A stretch of DNA of 64,000 nucleotides from Mayfieldus sp963740555 (GCA_963740555.1 CAVUES010000006.1:1-64000), one strand, 5' to 3'; numbered from the stretch's first letter, positions 1 through 7,995 are shown. Notes: a model not told the origin generated them from the sequence alone. Made by a program: numbers and translations.

Positions 1-96
1 TTGACCTTCGGCCAAATTCGCCGAACATGTCATGTCTCATCCTGGTCTCATGGCTTCGGCATTCCCCATTCCAGAGCCGAATCCGGCGGACGCTCT

Positions 97-143
97 TCGG
101 TCTACGAAACCGAAGGTCACGGGTTCGAATCCTGTCGGGCGCG
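97..143 (+). other. tRNA-Arg(ACG) 3'-half fragment, candidate attachment site
   Basis: The anticodon arm is intact: a 5-bp stem (97-101 with 109-113) and a 7-nt loop with anticodon ACG at 104-106. A 5-nt variable loop follows, then a T arm (119-123 with 131-135, one G-T pair, loop TTCGAAT), the 3' acceptor strand CGGGCGC (136-142) and a discriminator G at 143. The matching 5' acceptor strand (GCGCCCG) and a recognisable D arm are absent upstream, so this is not a working tRNA. A bare 3' tRNA half is the usual scar left at the far end of an element integrated into a tRNA gene. Given the orientation, the element would lie to the left of this window (inference). Confidence 0.75.
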
Positions 144-337
144 TTGCAATATCCCTGCAAAGGCGCTGCGTCTTCGATCTCTCGGGTCCCGTACTGCCCA
201 GCGTAAATGTGCCGTCATTGCTGAGGCGCGAAGTCTTGCGGCCTGGCCTACGACGACTCTGGGCGCATAAACCCCAATTTTTGGTGGACAACCTGGGGTC
301 ATCCGGGTAGGTTCGGCTGGCTTGACGCGGGGGGGCG
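144..337. other. Gene-free stretch
   Basis: I see no convincing coding frame, RNA gene or repeat here. A weak inverted repeat (ACCCCA at 271-276, TGGGGT at 294-299) lies before the next gene and may be chance. Confidence 0.4.
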
Positions 338-1495
338 GTGCGTCAAGTGAGGTTCTTGGAGCCCCTGTTAGTTGGAGGTTTAGCGTCGGGTGCCAGGGAC
401 GGTCATCCGCCTCCGGAACTCAAATATCCGGCTGGGCATGAAAGCATCGTGAGTTCCCGTTGGCGGCATCGTCATGGGCATGATCAGGTGCTGTCGGAGG
501 CCGACCAGATGGCGGCCAACGCCGATCAGACCGCCGCAGACACGGACCAGAGCGCCTCCGATCGCGACCAAGCGGCAGCGGAAGCTGACCAGCGCGCCTC
601 GGACCGAGACCAGGCCGCCTCGGATAGCGAGCTCGCCGCACACTCACCGAGCAACGCTCTGAGGCAGCGGACCTATCAGGTCTCCCGCGCCGAGCGTGGA
701 GACGGCACGCTTGCCCGCCAGACAACCGGGCTGGTGCGAGACCAGAGCGGCTCCGAGCGCGACGAGCAGGCAAGGCAGCGTGATGAGGATGCCCGGCAGC
801 GCGATCGCATAGCCGATCAGCGTGACCGGGCTGCCGAGCAGGAGGATCGCGAAGCCGAGGAGATGGAGGGATTGCTCCCGCCCGGGATTCCAAAGTTGCC
901 AGCGAGGCTCGGTTCCGCCGCCGCCACGCGCGCCCGCGGAGCTGCGGATCGAGCGCGTGCCGCCATAAATCGCGCGCGGGCGGCGCGCGACGGCGAGGAG
1001 GCAGCCCACGACCGTGAGGAGCTGCAGGCGGAGCTGCGCCGTTCCAACCTTGATGAGCTGACTGGGGCCTACCGGCGCGGAATGGGCGAAATCGTTCTGC
1101 GGCACGAGATCGAGCGTGCTGGGCGGTCCACCGGAGAGCTGGTGCTCGCATTCGTCGACGTCGACGGGCTGAAGAGCACAAACGACCGCCAAGGTCACGC
1201 AGCCGGTGATGCCCTGCTTCGGGACGTAGTGGCCGCGCTTCGGTCGAGGCTACGCCCCTACGACCCAATTGCTCGTTGGGGAGGGGATGAATTCGTCTGC
1301 ACGATCTCCGACGCCAGCCTCGACGCCGCTCGTGACCGTGTTGAGGAGGCACGCGCGGCCCTCGCCCAGATGCAGCCTCGGGCCTCGATCAGCGTCGGTC
1401 TGACAGCACTGCGTCCTGACGACACCTTTGAGGCTTTGATCGAGCGTGCTGATCGCGCACTCTTGGAGGTCGGCCGGGACCTTGACCCTGGCTAG
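338..1495 (+). CDS. Diguanylate cyclase (GGDEF) with heptad-repeat N-terminus
   Basis: Probably makes cyclic di-GMP from two GTP. The C-terminal third (about residues 230-385) is a GGDEF domain with an intact active-site GGDEF at 315-319 and an RxxD product-inhibition site, RPYD, at 306-309, so it should be active and feedback-inhibited. There is no membrane segment or PAS/GAF sensor. Instead the first 200 residues are highly charged and predicted coiled coil, with two blocks of six exact 7-residue repeats (residues 55-96 and 134-175) carrying Asp at the same phase. The start is uncertain: the GTG used here has no clear ribosome site, and GTG at 449 or ATG at 509 would keep both the repeats and the enzyme domain. 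It is monocistronic and next to the tRNA scar. Confidence 0.85.
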   Translation: MRQVRFLEPLLVGGLASGARDGHPPPELKYPAGHESIVSSRWRHRHGHDQVLSEADQMAANADQTAADTDQSASDRDQAAAEADQRASDRDQAASDSELAAHSPSNALRQRTYQVSRAERGDGTLARQTTGLVRDQSGSERDEQARQRDEDARQRDRIADQRDRAAEQEDREAEEMEGLLPPGIPKLPARLGSAAATRARGAADRARAAINRARAARDGEEAAHDREELQAELRRSNLDELTGAYRRGMGEIVLRHEIERAGRSTGELVLAFVDVDGLKSTNDRQGHAAGDALLRDVVAALRSRLRPYDPIARWGGDEFVCTISDASLDAARDRVEEARAALAQMQPRASISVGLTALRPDDTFEALIERADRALLEVGRDLDPG

Positions 1496-1608
1496 GCGCG
1501 CGCTTCCGATCTCCATTCGAAGCGACGCGCTTTTCCATCATGCCGGAGCATGGATTCCGGTCTGCGGAATCCTGCGGCATCTCAGCTGCCCGCGCGAGCA
1601 GGCCCGAG

Positions 1609-2229
1609 TCAGGGTGCCTTGCAGAAGTTGGCCGGGATCGGAGCGCCGCCGTCGAAGGAGCTGAATGCTCCGTCTGAGCCGTACTCCTGGGAGGCGCTGT
1701 GATGGACGCCGTCGGCCGTCACGTAGTCCAGGTTGTAGATGGTGTGCTGTGAGCCGCCATCCTGGTAGCAGACGCCGAAGCTGAAGTTGCGGCCGCCGGG
1801 ATTGGTGTAGGCGAGATCGGTGAACGTCTCGGTCCCGGGGGCGTCGATGTCGTTGGTGGAGAAAGTGGTGTTGGGGATCGTGTCGGCGGCTGCCCTCGCC
1901 TTGTTGCCGTTCGAATCGAACACCCACAGGTCGAGATCGATGTTCCCGCCGCTGGGTGGATTCGAGTCCCAGGTCAGGGTCGCGCGGACCAAATGGGTGG
2001 GTTGGGTGGGGGTGGGAGCATGCGCATACTTCCTCCTGCACCTCTTCTTGGCCCTCTTGCGCTTGGCGTGGGTCTTCTTTTTCTTCGCCTTCTTCAGGCA
2101 TTTCTTCAGTGAGGACGCGGACGCGACGTCGCCCCCGGAAGCGCTTGCGGTCGCCCCGACGACGCTGATCGCAAACGCGAGGGCCGCCAGAAGCGCCAAC
2201 GCTGCGAGTCCCCTATTCCCTCTCCTCAT
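1609..2229 (-). CDS. Secreted basic-linker protein with YfaP-like beta domain
   Basis: 206 residues. A Sec signal peptide (about residues 1-31, twin basic start, Ala/Leu core, A-S-A-S-G exit) is followed by a Lys/Arg cluster (about 41-67). The rest is an extracellular beta-sandwich-like domain. The motif LTWD...DLDLWVFDSNG resembles the Asp-rich metal-binding strand of YfaP/DUF2135 and pre-peptidase C-terminal domains. Two Cys (in VCYQ and NFCK) may form a disulfide. It probably sits at the cell surface; the basic stretch could bind teichoic acid, DNA or another polyanion. No enzyme motif is visible, and it has no operon partner. Confidence 0.7.
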   Translation of the reverse strand: MRRGNRGLAALALLAALAFAISVVGATASASGGDVASASSLKKCLKKAKKKKTHAKRKRAKKRCRRKYAHAPTPTQPTHLVRATLTWDSNPPSGGNIDLDLWVFDSNGNKARAAADTIPNTTFSTNDIDAPGTETFTDLAYTNPGGRNFSFGVCYQDGGSQHTIYNLDYVTADGVHHSASQEYGSDGAFSSFDGGAPIPANFCKAP

Positions 2230-2455
2230 GCAGGAAGCCTATACGGATACTCCCCAGGGCATGGCGATGCCGCTGATTCGCCTGGACTATCGGGCAATCG
2301 GTGAGCCCTCAAGCGTTTTGGTCGTCTTTGGGGCAGGAAGGGCACCCGTCCGTTTGAACCGTCAGCGGGGCACCGACGTACCCCCGGTACCAATCAACCG
2401 CGACGAGGGCGAGCGGCGAAGCACGCCGTCCCCGCGTTCAGCAAGGAGTCGATCA

Positions 2456-2671
2456 ATGCCTCATTCACGCCTCGCAGCCGCGACTGCGGTCCCAATCGTG
2501 GCGCTGCTGATCGGAGCCGCTGGCTGCGGCGGTTCCTCGAACTCGGCCTCTGCCGGCACGACGACCGGCGGCCAGTCGGCAACGCCCGCGTCGAATAGCA
2601 ACACGCCTCAATCTTCTACACCGGCTCCGTCGGGCAGCTCGAGCGGTGGAGGGGGCGGGTACGGCTATTGA
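2456..2671 (+). CDS. Small Ser/Thr/Gly-rich lipoprotein
   Basis: 71 residues starting at ATG 2456 behind an AGGAG ribosome site. A short basic start and hydrophobic core lead to a lipobox (GAAGC), so the mature N-terminal Cys would be lipidated and membrane-anchored. The mature part is low-complexity Ser/Thr/Pro/Gly/Asn and ends in a Gly-rich tail, with no folded domain. It overlaps the next lipoprotein gene (TTG inside ATTGA), so the two are translationally coupled. Function unknown; it may be a wall-spanning tether. Confidence 0.65.
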   Translation: MPHSRLAAATAVPIVALLIGAAGCGGSSNSASAGTTTGGQSATPASNSNTPQSSTPAPSGSSSGGGGGYGY

Positions 2672-2991
2672 GCCGTGGCGCCCTCGTGGCGATAGTCGCG
2701 GCGTTCCTGCTGGGGGGCTGCGGAACCAGCACTGAGAACCAGGCGCAGCGCCACGCCTTCGTCAAGTACCTGGCGCGAGTGGAGCCGATCCGGCTCGGGG
2801 TCAACAAGCTGCTCGACGAGGCGGATCCAACCCTCTCCGCCTACACAGATCATCGCCTGGCACCGCGCGCCGCCCAGCGCCGAATGGAGGCGCTCGAGAG
2901 ACGCTTCGAGATCCAGGCGCCTGGGAGTCCGGCTCCCGGCCGATATTCAGGTCGCCGGACGGGGAGAGATCGCCCCATCGCCGATCGGTAG
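2668..2991 (+). CDS. Putative lipoprotein, coupled to upstream lipoprotein
   Basis: 107 residues from a TTG overlapping the previous stop codon. It has a signal sequence ending in a lipobox (LLGGC) at about residues 15-19, then a predicted helical segment (about 25-80) with paired acidic and basic residues. The last 25 residues turn abruptly Arg/Gly/Pro-rich, unlike the helical part, so the true C-terminus may lie in another frame after a small indel near 2915. I do not recognise the family; a surface-anchored helical protein is all the sequence supports. Confidence 0.55.
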   Translation: MSRGALVAIVAAFLLGGCGTSTENQAQRHAFVKYLARVEPIRLGVNKLLDEADPTLSAYTDHRLAPRAAQRRMEALERRFEIQAPGSPAPGRYSGRRTGRDRPIADR

Positions 2992-3059
2992 CTGAGCGAC
3001 GGCCCACAGACCGCGGTGTGCGAGCCTTCGGTCATGTCCGCCTGCCGCGAGGGAGTGAC

Positions 3060-4667
3060 GTGAACGAGTCCGCATCCGCGCCTGTCGACGGCGCGAGCGC
3101 CGATGGACAGGGGCCCGGTGCGGGCGACGGGCTGGCCTTCAAGAGCACCGCCGGCCGCTGGGTGCTTGCGATCGCCGTTCTCGGCTCCGGCATGGCCTTT
3201 CTCGACGGCACCGTCGTCAACGTCGCGCTTCCCGTGATCGGCCGTGACCTCGATGCGTCGACCGCCGCGCTTCAGTGGATCCTCAACGGCTATCTGCTCA
3301 CCCTCGCCTCGCTGATCCTGCTCGGAGGCTCGCTCGGCGACCGTTACGGGCGCCGGCGCGTCTTCGTAGTCGGGGTCGGGCTCTTCACCGGCGCCTCGCT
3401 GCTGTGTGCGATCGCGCCCGGCGTCGAGCTGCTGGTCGCGGCGCGGCTGCTGCAGGGAATCGGGGGAGCGCTCCTCACCCCGGGCAGCCTGGCGATGATC
3501 GAGGCGAGCTTTAGGCCCTCCGATCGGGCCCGGGCGATCGGTGCCTGGTCGGGGCTCGGCGGAGTCGCCGCGGCGATCGGTCCGCTGCTCGGCGGCTATC
3601 TCGTCGACGCGGTCTCCTGGCGGGCGATCTTCCTGATCAACCTGCCGCTCGGGCTCTTCGTCGCCCTGGCCGCCACCCGCCAGGTTCCCGAGACGCGCGA
3701 TCCCGATGCTCTCAGCGGGCCGCTCGACCTGCTGGGCGCTGGGCTGGCGGCGGCCGGGCTCGCGGGCACCACCTACGCCCTGATCGAAGGGCCCGGCGGA
3801 GGCTCCGCCCTTGTCTCGCTGGCCGCGGTCGGCGGCGTCATCGCGCTGGCCGCCTTCGTCGTCGTCGAGCGCCGCAGTCCCAACCCGATGCTGCCGCTGG
3901 ACATCTTCGCCTCGCACCAGTTCAGCGCCGCGAACCTCGTCACCTTCGTCGTCTACGCGGCGCTCGGGGGCGTCTTCTTCCTGCTCGTCTCCTTCCTGCA
4001 GATCTCGATGGGCTACTCGCCGATCGCCGCCGGGGCGGCGACCCTGCCGGTGACCGGCTTCATGCTCTTGCTGTCGGCGCGCTCGGGCGCCCTGGCGCAG
4101 CGGATCGGGCCCCGGATCCCGCTCACGGTCGGGCCCCTGGTGATCGCCGCCGGCCTGCTGCTGATGTCCCAAATCGAACCTGGCGACAGCTACGTCGCGA
4201 GCGTGCTGCCGGCGGTGATCGTCTTCGCGATCGGTTTGACGCTCGTCGTGGCCCCGGTGACCGCGACCGTCCTGGCCGCCGCCGACGCTCGCCATGCCGG
4301 GATCGCCTCGGGCATCAACAATGCCGTCGCGCGGGTCGCCGGCCTGCTCGCCGTCGCCCTGCTGCCGCTGATCGCCGGGCTGACCGGCAACTCGTTCTAC
4401 GACCAGTCGAGCATGACCGACGGCTTCAGGGTCGGGATGCTCGCCTGCGCGGGACTGGCCGCCGCGGGCGGGGTCCTGGCCTGGCTGACGATCAGCTCCG
4501 AGGTCCTCCACGCCGAGCCTGAGGCGGGTGGCGCCGCGCCGACCGAGATCCTGGACGACTTCTCCTGTGGCATCGCCGGGACCCCGCTGCGCCCCGGCCG
4601 TGAGGCCGAGTGTCACCCGGCCGGGGTCGACGGCGTGCCGGAGCCGGCTGCCCGAGCTTCGACCTGA
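3060..4667 (+). CDS. MFS drug exporter, DHA2 (EmrB/QacA) type, 14 TM
   Basis: 535 residues from GTG 3060, chosen because GAGGGAG lies 4 nt upstream; an in-frame GTG at 3018 lacks this. About 14 hydrophobic segments. Family signatures: the first-helix motif MAFLDGTVVNVALP (motif D1, with the Asp typical of proton-coupled QacA/EmrB exporters), GDRYGRRR in loop 2-3 (motif A) and a Gly/Pro-rich motif C region in helix 5. The family uses the proton gradient to expel lipophilic compounds or antibiotics. A roughly 40-residue Glu/Ala-rich cytoplasmic tail is present. No regulator gene is adjacent and the substrate cannot be read from sequence. Confidence 0.9.
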   Translation: MNESASAPVDGASADGQGPGAGDGLAFKSTAGRWVLAIAVLGSGMAFLDGTVVNVALPVIGRDLDASTAALQWILNGYLLTLASLILLGGSLGDRYGRRRVFVVGVGLFTGASLLCAIAPGVELLVAARLLQGIGGALLTPGSLAMIEASFRPSDRARAIGAWSGLGGVAAAIGPLLGGYLVDAVSWRAIFLINLPLGLFVALAATRQVPETRDPDALSGPLDLLGAGLAAAGLAGTTYALIEGPGGGSALVSLAAVGGVIALAAFVVVERRSPNPMLPLDIFASHQFSAANLVTFVVYAALGGVFFLLVSFLQISMGYSPIAAGAATLPVTGFMLLLSARSGALAQRIGPRIPLTVGPLVIAAGLLLMSQIEPGDSYVASVLPAVIVFAIGLTLVVAPVTATVLAAADARHAGIASGINNAVARVAGLLAVALLPLIAGLTGNSFYDQSSMTDGFRVGMLACAGLAAAGGVLAWLTISSEVLHAEPEAGGAAPTEILDDFSCGIAGTPLRPGREAECHPAGVDGVPEPAARAST

Positions 4668-4774
4668 TCGCTCTGCCCTTTCACAACCTTGTTACAGCAG
4701 CTCGGTCGGCGGCCCATATGGTCGGCTTTGGCGATCGCGCGCGGGCAGGCGTAGAAAGGTGAACAACGGTCCAG

Positions 4775-6274
4775 ATGAGTTCGGGAACGGTGGGAACCGC
4801 GCGGCCGATACCCCAGCACCGAAGCGCGGAAGAGCTTCGCGAAGCGCTGGAGGGGCTGCGGGACGAGGTCGCCCAAGAAGGCGAACAGATCTTCAACGAG
4901 CGTTGGCGCGACCGGATTGAGCGCCCGAGCTTCATTCCCAGCGCGCGCAACCTGGCCAACTACATCGCCCTTCGACGGCACGAATTGCGGGACCTGCAGA
5001 TGGAGCTGATGCCCCGGGGCCTCTCTTCGCTCGGGCGCTGTGAGACGCGGGTGCTCGAGAGCCTCGACGCCGTCATCGCCGCCCTGGCCGGGCCCGAGGA
5101 TCCACACGGACCGCCGAACTTCGACGACTTCTTCCGCGGCAATGAGCTGCTTCAGGAGCACGCCGCGGCGGCGCTCGGCCCGGCGCCGCCAAATCGCGAC
5201 GTGCGGATCATGGTCACGCTGCCGTCGGAGGCGGCAACCGATCCCCAGCTCGCGTCGGCCCTGGTCGAGAAGGGGATGGACGTGGCGCGCATCAATTGCG
5301 CCCACGACGACGCTGCGGCCTGGAGGGCGATGGCCGAGAACGTTCGCGCCGCCGCCACCGAGCAACGCAGGCCCTGCCGCGTCTGCATGGACCTCTGTGG
5401 ACCCCGAGCCCGCACCGCTTCGGTGAGCGCCCCTGAGGACGGCCGCCTCCAGGTCGGGGACCGCCTGCTGATGAGCGCCGGTCGGCCGCCCGCCGCCGCG
5501 GCGGAGTGCCGGGGCCATTTCCGCTGCTCGCTTCCGGAGGTCGTCGGGCAGCTGAAGCCCGGGGACTCGGTCTGGATCGACGAGGGCAAGCTCGGCACGA
5601 TCGTCGAGCGCGCGGACAAGGCCGCGGCCGTGCTGCGGGTAACCCAAACGCGGCCGAAGGGCGGGCGCCTGCGGGCCGACAAGGGGCTCAACTTCCCCGA
5701 CACCGAGCTGCGCCTCGATCCGCTCACCCCGAAGGACCTCGAGGACCTCGATGCGGTCGCCGCGAACGCCGACATGATCGGCTACTCCTTCGTCCAGCGC
5801 GCGAGCGACGTGGAGTTCCTCCAGCGGGAGCTGGCCGAGCGTCTCGCCCACCCGGGCTCGATAGCCCTGGTGGCGAAGATCGAGACCAAGCTTGCGATCA
5901 GCAACCTGCCCGAGCTGATCGTGCAGGCGGCCGGGCGCCAGCCGTTGGCGGTGATGATCGCCCGCGGCGACCTCGCCGTCGAGCTCGGCCCTCGCCGCCT
6001 GGCCGAAATCCAGGAGGAGCTGCTCTGGCTCTGCGAGGCCGCTCACGTGCCGGTGATCTGGGCGACACAGGTTCTCGATTCCTTTGTCCACAAGGGGATC
6101 ACCGCGCGGGCGGAGATCACCGACGCGGCGATGGCCGAGCGGGCGGAGTGCGTGCTGCTCAGCAAGGGCCCGTTCGCGGTCGAGGCGGTCGCCCTCCTCG
6201 ACGACCTGCTCGGCCGCATGGAGGGCCACCAGTTCAAGAAGGTCTCCCGGATGCGGGCGCTGCGCTCGTGGTGA
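4775..6274 (+). CDS. Pyruvate kinase-like protein with extra N-terminal domain
   Basis: 499 residues. Residues about 145-490 follow the pyruvate kinase barrel: DVARINCAH (potassium/ADP region, the usual Ser replaced by Ala), DLCGPRART, DEGKLGTIV, the KGLNFPDTELRL...LTPKDLEDL block, SFVQRASDV, KIETK with the Mg-ligand Glu, MIARGDLAVELG and ATQVLDSF...AEITDAAMAE. The allosteric C-terminal domain is missing and about 140 unfamiliar residues sit at the N-terminus. It may convert PEP and ADP to pyruvate and ATP, but several signature positions are altered, so another PEP/enolpyruvate-linked activity is possible. It precedes an HD hydrolase and a CYTH gene with short spacing, probably in one operon. 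Confidence 0.8.
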   Translation: MSSGTVGTARPIPQHRSAEELREALEGLRDEVAQEGEQIFNERWRDRIERPSFIPSARNLANYIALRRHELRDLQMELMPRGLSSLGRCETRVLESLDAVIAALAGPEDPHGPPNFDDFFRGNELLQEHAAAALGPAPPNRDVRIMVTLPSEAATDPQLASALVEKGMDVARINCAHDDAAAWRAMAENVRAAATEQRRPCRVCMDLCGPRARTASVSAPEDGRLQVGDRLLMSAGRPPAAAAECRGHFRCSLPEVVGQLKPGDSVWIDEGKLGTIVERADKAAAVLRVTQTRPKGGRLRADKGLNFPDTELRLDPLTPKDLEDLDAVAANADMIGYSFVQRASDVEFLQRELAERLAHPGSIALVAKIETKLAISNLPELIVQAAGRQPLAVMIARGDLAVELGPRRLAEIQEELLWLCEAAHVPVIWATQVLDSFVHKGITARAEITDAAMAERAECVLLSKGPFAVEAVALLDDLLGRMEGHQFKKVSRMRALRSW

Positions 6275-6287
6275 GGACCGAAGCGAG

Positions 6288-6905
6288 ATGACGCAGCCGA
6301 TCGCGGAGTCGATCGAGCTGGCGCGCGGCCGGGACTTCGGTGATCGGTTCCACGACGCGCTCGCATACGCGGCCCGCCTGCACGCCTCTCAGCATCATGG
6401 CGGCGACGGCCAGCCCTACATCGGGCATTTGCTTCGCGTGGCCGGGCTGGTGATCGAGGACGGGGGGTCGGAGAACGATGCGATCGCCGCTCTGCTGCAT
6501 GACGCCCCCGAGGACCAGGGAGGGCAGGCGCGGGTCTCGGAGATCCACGATCGCTATGGCGACGCGGTTGCCAGGATCGTCAACGAGTGCACGGACAGCT
6601 ACCTCGAGCAAAAGCCGCCCTGGCGCCGGCGCAAGCAGGACTACCTCCAGCGACTGGGCGACTCCTCCTCCAGCGCCTTGCGGGTCTCGCTGGCCGACAA
6701 GCTCGACAACGCCCGCACGGTGGTGCGCGACTACCGACGCCAGGGCGAGGAGCTGTGGTTGCGCTGGGGCAGGCAGCCCGAGGACGTCCGCTGGTACTAC
6801 GGCGCCCTCGCCGAGCGCTTCGCCGAGTTGCGCCCCGGCTCGCAGGCAGACGAGCTGAGGCTGACGGTGAGAGAGCTCGATCGGCTGCTCGCGCAACAGG
6901 CGTGA
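6288..6905 (+). CDS. HD-domain phosphohydrolase (RelA/SpoT hydrolase-like)
   Basis: 205 residues starting at ATG 6288, 13 nt after the kinase-like gene. It is a stand-alone metal-dependent HD domain: His32 and the following His-rich stretch, PYIGHLLRV, the HD pair at 71-72 followed by APED, and LADKLDN near residue 140. This layout matches the (p)ppGpp-hydrolase half of RelA/SpoT and the small alarmone hydrolases (MESH1 type). No synthetase or TGS domain is present. Likely role: hydrolysis of ppGpp or another nucleotide. The next gene's GTG overlaps its stop (GTGA), so it is co-translated with the CYTH triphosphatase-like gene, which suggests a shared phosphate/nucleotide function. Confidence 0.8.
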   Translation: MTQPIAESIELARGRDFGDRFHDALAYAARLHASQHHGGDGQPYIGHLLRVAGLVIEDGGSENDAIAALLHDAPEDQGGQARVSEIHDRYGDAVARIVNECTDSYLEQKPPWRRRKQDYLQRLGDSSSSALRVSLADKLDNARTVVRDYRRQGEELWLRWGRQPEDVRWYYGALAERFAELRPGSQADELRLTVRELDRLLAQQA

Positions 6906-7372
6906 CCGTCGAGATCGAGCGAAAGTTCCTCGTTTCGGCCGCGCCCGCATGGCTCGACGACTGCCAGACCGAGGAGATCGAGCAGGGGTATCTGGCGATC
7001 GAGGGGGATCGGGCCGAGGTGCGCCTGAGAAAGCTCGGGGAGCGGACTTACCTGACCGTCAAGGGAGGTGAGGGAAGACGACGCTCGGAGGTCGAGGTCG
7101 AGATCGGCGCCGAGCAGTTCGCGGCCCTCTGGCCGCTCACCGAAGGCCGCCGCCTGCGCAAGGCTCGCCACTACGTTCCGTCCCCGGCGGGGGAGATCGA
7201 GGTCGACGTCTACCGGGGCGAATTGGATGGCCTGGTCACCGCCGAGATCGAGTTCGGCTCGGATCGGCTCAGCGAGCAGTTCGACCCGCCACGATGGATG
7301 GGCCGCGAGCTGACCGGCGATCCCGCCTACGCGAACAAGAACCTGGCGACGCGTGGAATGCCCGCCGCCTAA
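6902..7372 (+). CDS. CYTH-domain protein (inorganic/organic triphosphatase family)
   Basis: 156 residues from a GTG overlapping the upstream stop. The N-terminal ExExK signature is EIERK at residues 4-8, followed by alternating charged beta strands (RAEVRLRKLGERTYLTVKGG, EVEVEIG, EIEVDVYRGELDGLVTAEIEF), the eight-stranded tunnel pattern of CYTH enzymes. The family hydrolyses tripolyphosphate or thiamine triphosphate, and class IV members make cAMP; bacterial single-domain proteins are mostly inorganic triphosphatases. Neighbours fit phosphate metabolism: an HD hydrolase upstream and a PiT/DUF47 phosphate pair convergent downstream. Its stop lies in the first copy of a 15-bp tandem duplication. 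Confidence 0.85.
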   Translation: MTVEIERKFLVSAAPAWLDDCQTEEIEQGYLAIEGDRAEVRLRKLGERTYLTVKGGEGRRRSEVEVEIGAEQFAALWPLTEGRRLRKARHYVPSPAGEIEVDVYRGELDGLVTAEIEFGSDRLSEQFDPPRWMGRELTGDPAYANKNLATRGMPAA

Positions 7373-7391
7373 CTCTCCGCCGCCTAACTCT
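7362..7391. repeat. 15-bp perfect tandem duplication across convergent stops
   Basis: CCGCCGCCTAACTCT occurs twice back to back (7362-7376, 7377-7391). The first copy contains the TAA of the CYTH gene; the second contains the TAG (minus strand) of the DUF47 gene. It looks like a slippage duplication that left both genes intact. Confidence 0.9.
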
Positions 7392-7995
7392 GCTTGACGA
7401 CCGCGTAGACCACCCGCTCCGCGACGTCGATCACGATCTCCCCGATCCGCAAGCAGCGGCGGTATAGCTCGCGCCGCGCGATGCGCTCTCCCCTGTCCTC
7501 GACCTCGAGCAGGTTCGCCATGCCGCGGTAGTAAGCGCCCTCGAGCCGCCGCTCGGCACGGATCGCCGCCTGGGCGGGCTCGGTCGCGTCGCCCCCCTCG
7601 GAGCCTAGGCGGGCGATCGCATCGTCGATGTGGACAACGGCCTCGCCGAGCAGGGCCGCCATCTCCGCGATTCCGGGGTCCGGGGGACAGTGCATGACCT
7701 CCGACTCGCTGACGAGGTCGCGCGCGTAATTGAGGATCCAGTCGATGCCGCGCGACAGCGTGAAGACATCTTCCGGTTCGAGCGGGGTGACGAATGCCTC
7801 GCGCAGGGCGCTCAGCAGCTCCCACTTGGCCGTGTCTCCGCGATGCTCGGCGTCGCGCAGGGCCTCGGCCGCGGCTGCGTCCCCGCCCGCCCACGCCGCG
7901 AAGGCGTTCACACCCTCGATTGTCACCGCCAGCTGGCGCCGCAGCAGCCCGAGCACGTCGGGCGTGTCGGGCAGGAACCACCGCCGCTGTCTCAT
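7384..7995 (-). CDS. DUF47/PhoU-like PiT accessory protein
   Basis: 203 residues, all helical and rich in acidic and basic residues, with the long paired helices of the DUF47 (PhoU-like) family. These proteins are normally encoded with low-affinity PiT phosphate permeases and are thought to control them. The ATG overlaps the TGA of the PiT gene (ATGA at 7992-7995), so the pair is translationally coupled. Expression would depend on the upstream transporter gene, which is frameshifted in this sequence. Confidence 0.85.
   Translation of the reverse strand: MRQRRWFLPDTPDVLGLLRRQLAVTIEGVNAFAAWAGGDAAAAEALRDAEHRGDTAKWELLSALREAFVTPLEPEDVFTLSRGIDWILNYARDLVSESEVMHCPPDPGIAEMAALLGEAVVHIDDAIARLGSEGGDATEPAQAAIRAERRLEGAYYRGMANLLEVEDRGERIARRELYRRCLRIGEIVIDVAERVVYAVVKQS

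Noticed and set aside
37..291. Minus-strand open frame reading ATRPTGFEPVTFGFVDR
   Set aside because: This is the antisense of the tRNA T-arm and anticodon arm, a well-known false protein in databases.
271..299. Terminator or attachment core formed by ACCCCA/TGGGGT
   Set aside because: Arms are only 6 bp with a 17-nt loop and no supporting context.
500..862. Possible DNA minisatellite in the diguanylate cyclase
   Set aside because: The 21-nt periodicity is at protein level only; codons vary between units, so it is a coiled coil and not a DNA repeat.
2668..2991. Frameshift near the end of the second lipoprotein
   Set aside because: The C-terminal composition changes abruptly, but I cannot identify a homologue that shows which frame is right, so it is noted in the gene entry only.
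2850..4616. 588-codon open frame opposite the MFS gene
   Set aside because: Product is Arg/Gly/Asp-rich with no domain; the plus-strand transporter explains the sequence. High GC leaves antisense frames open.
4690..4722. Sigma-70-like promoter before the pyruvate kinase-like gene (TTGTTA and CATATG)
   Set aside because: The spacing is about 20 bp and neither box fits well; not supported enough to annotate.
4613..6229. 538-codon open frame opposite the pyruvate kinase-like gene
   Set aside because: Composition is typical of antisense of a GC-rich gene and no motif is present, while the plus strand has clear pyruvate kinase motifs.
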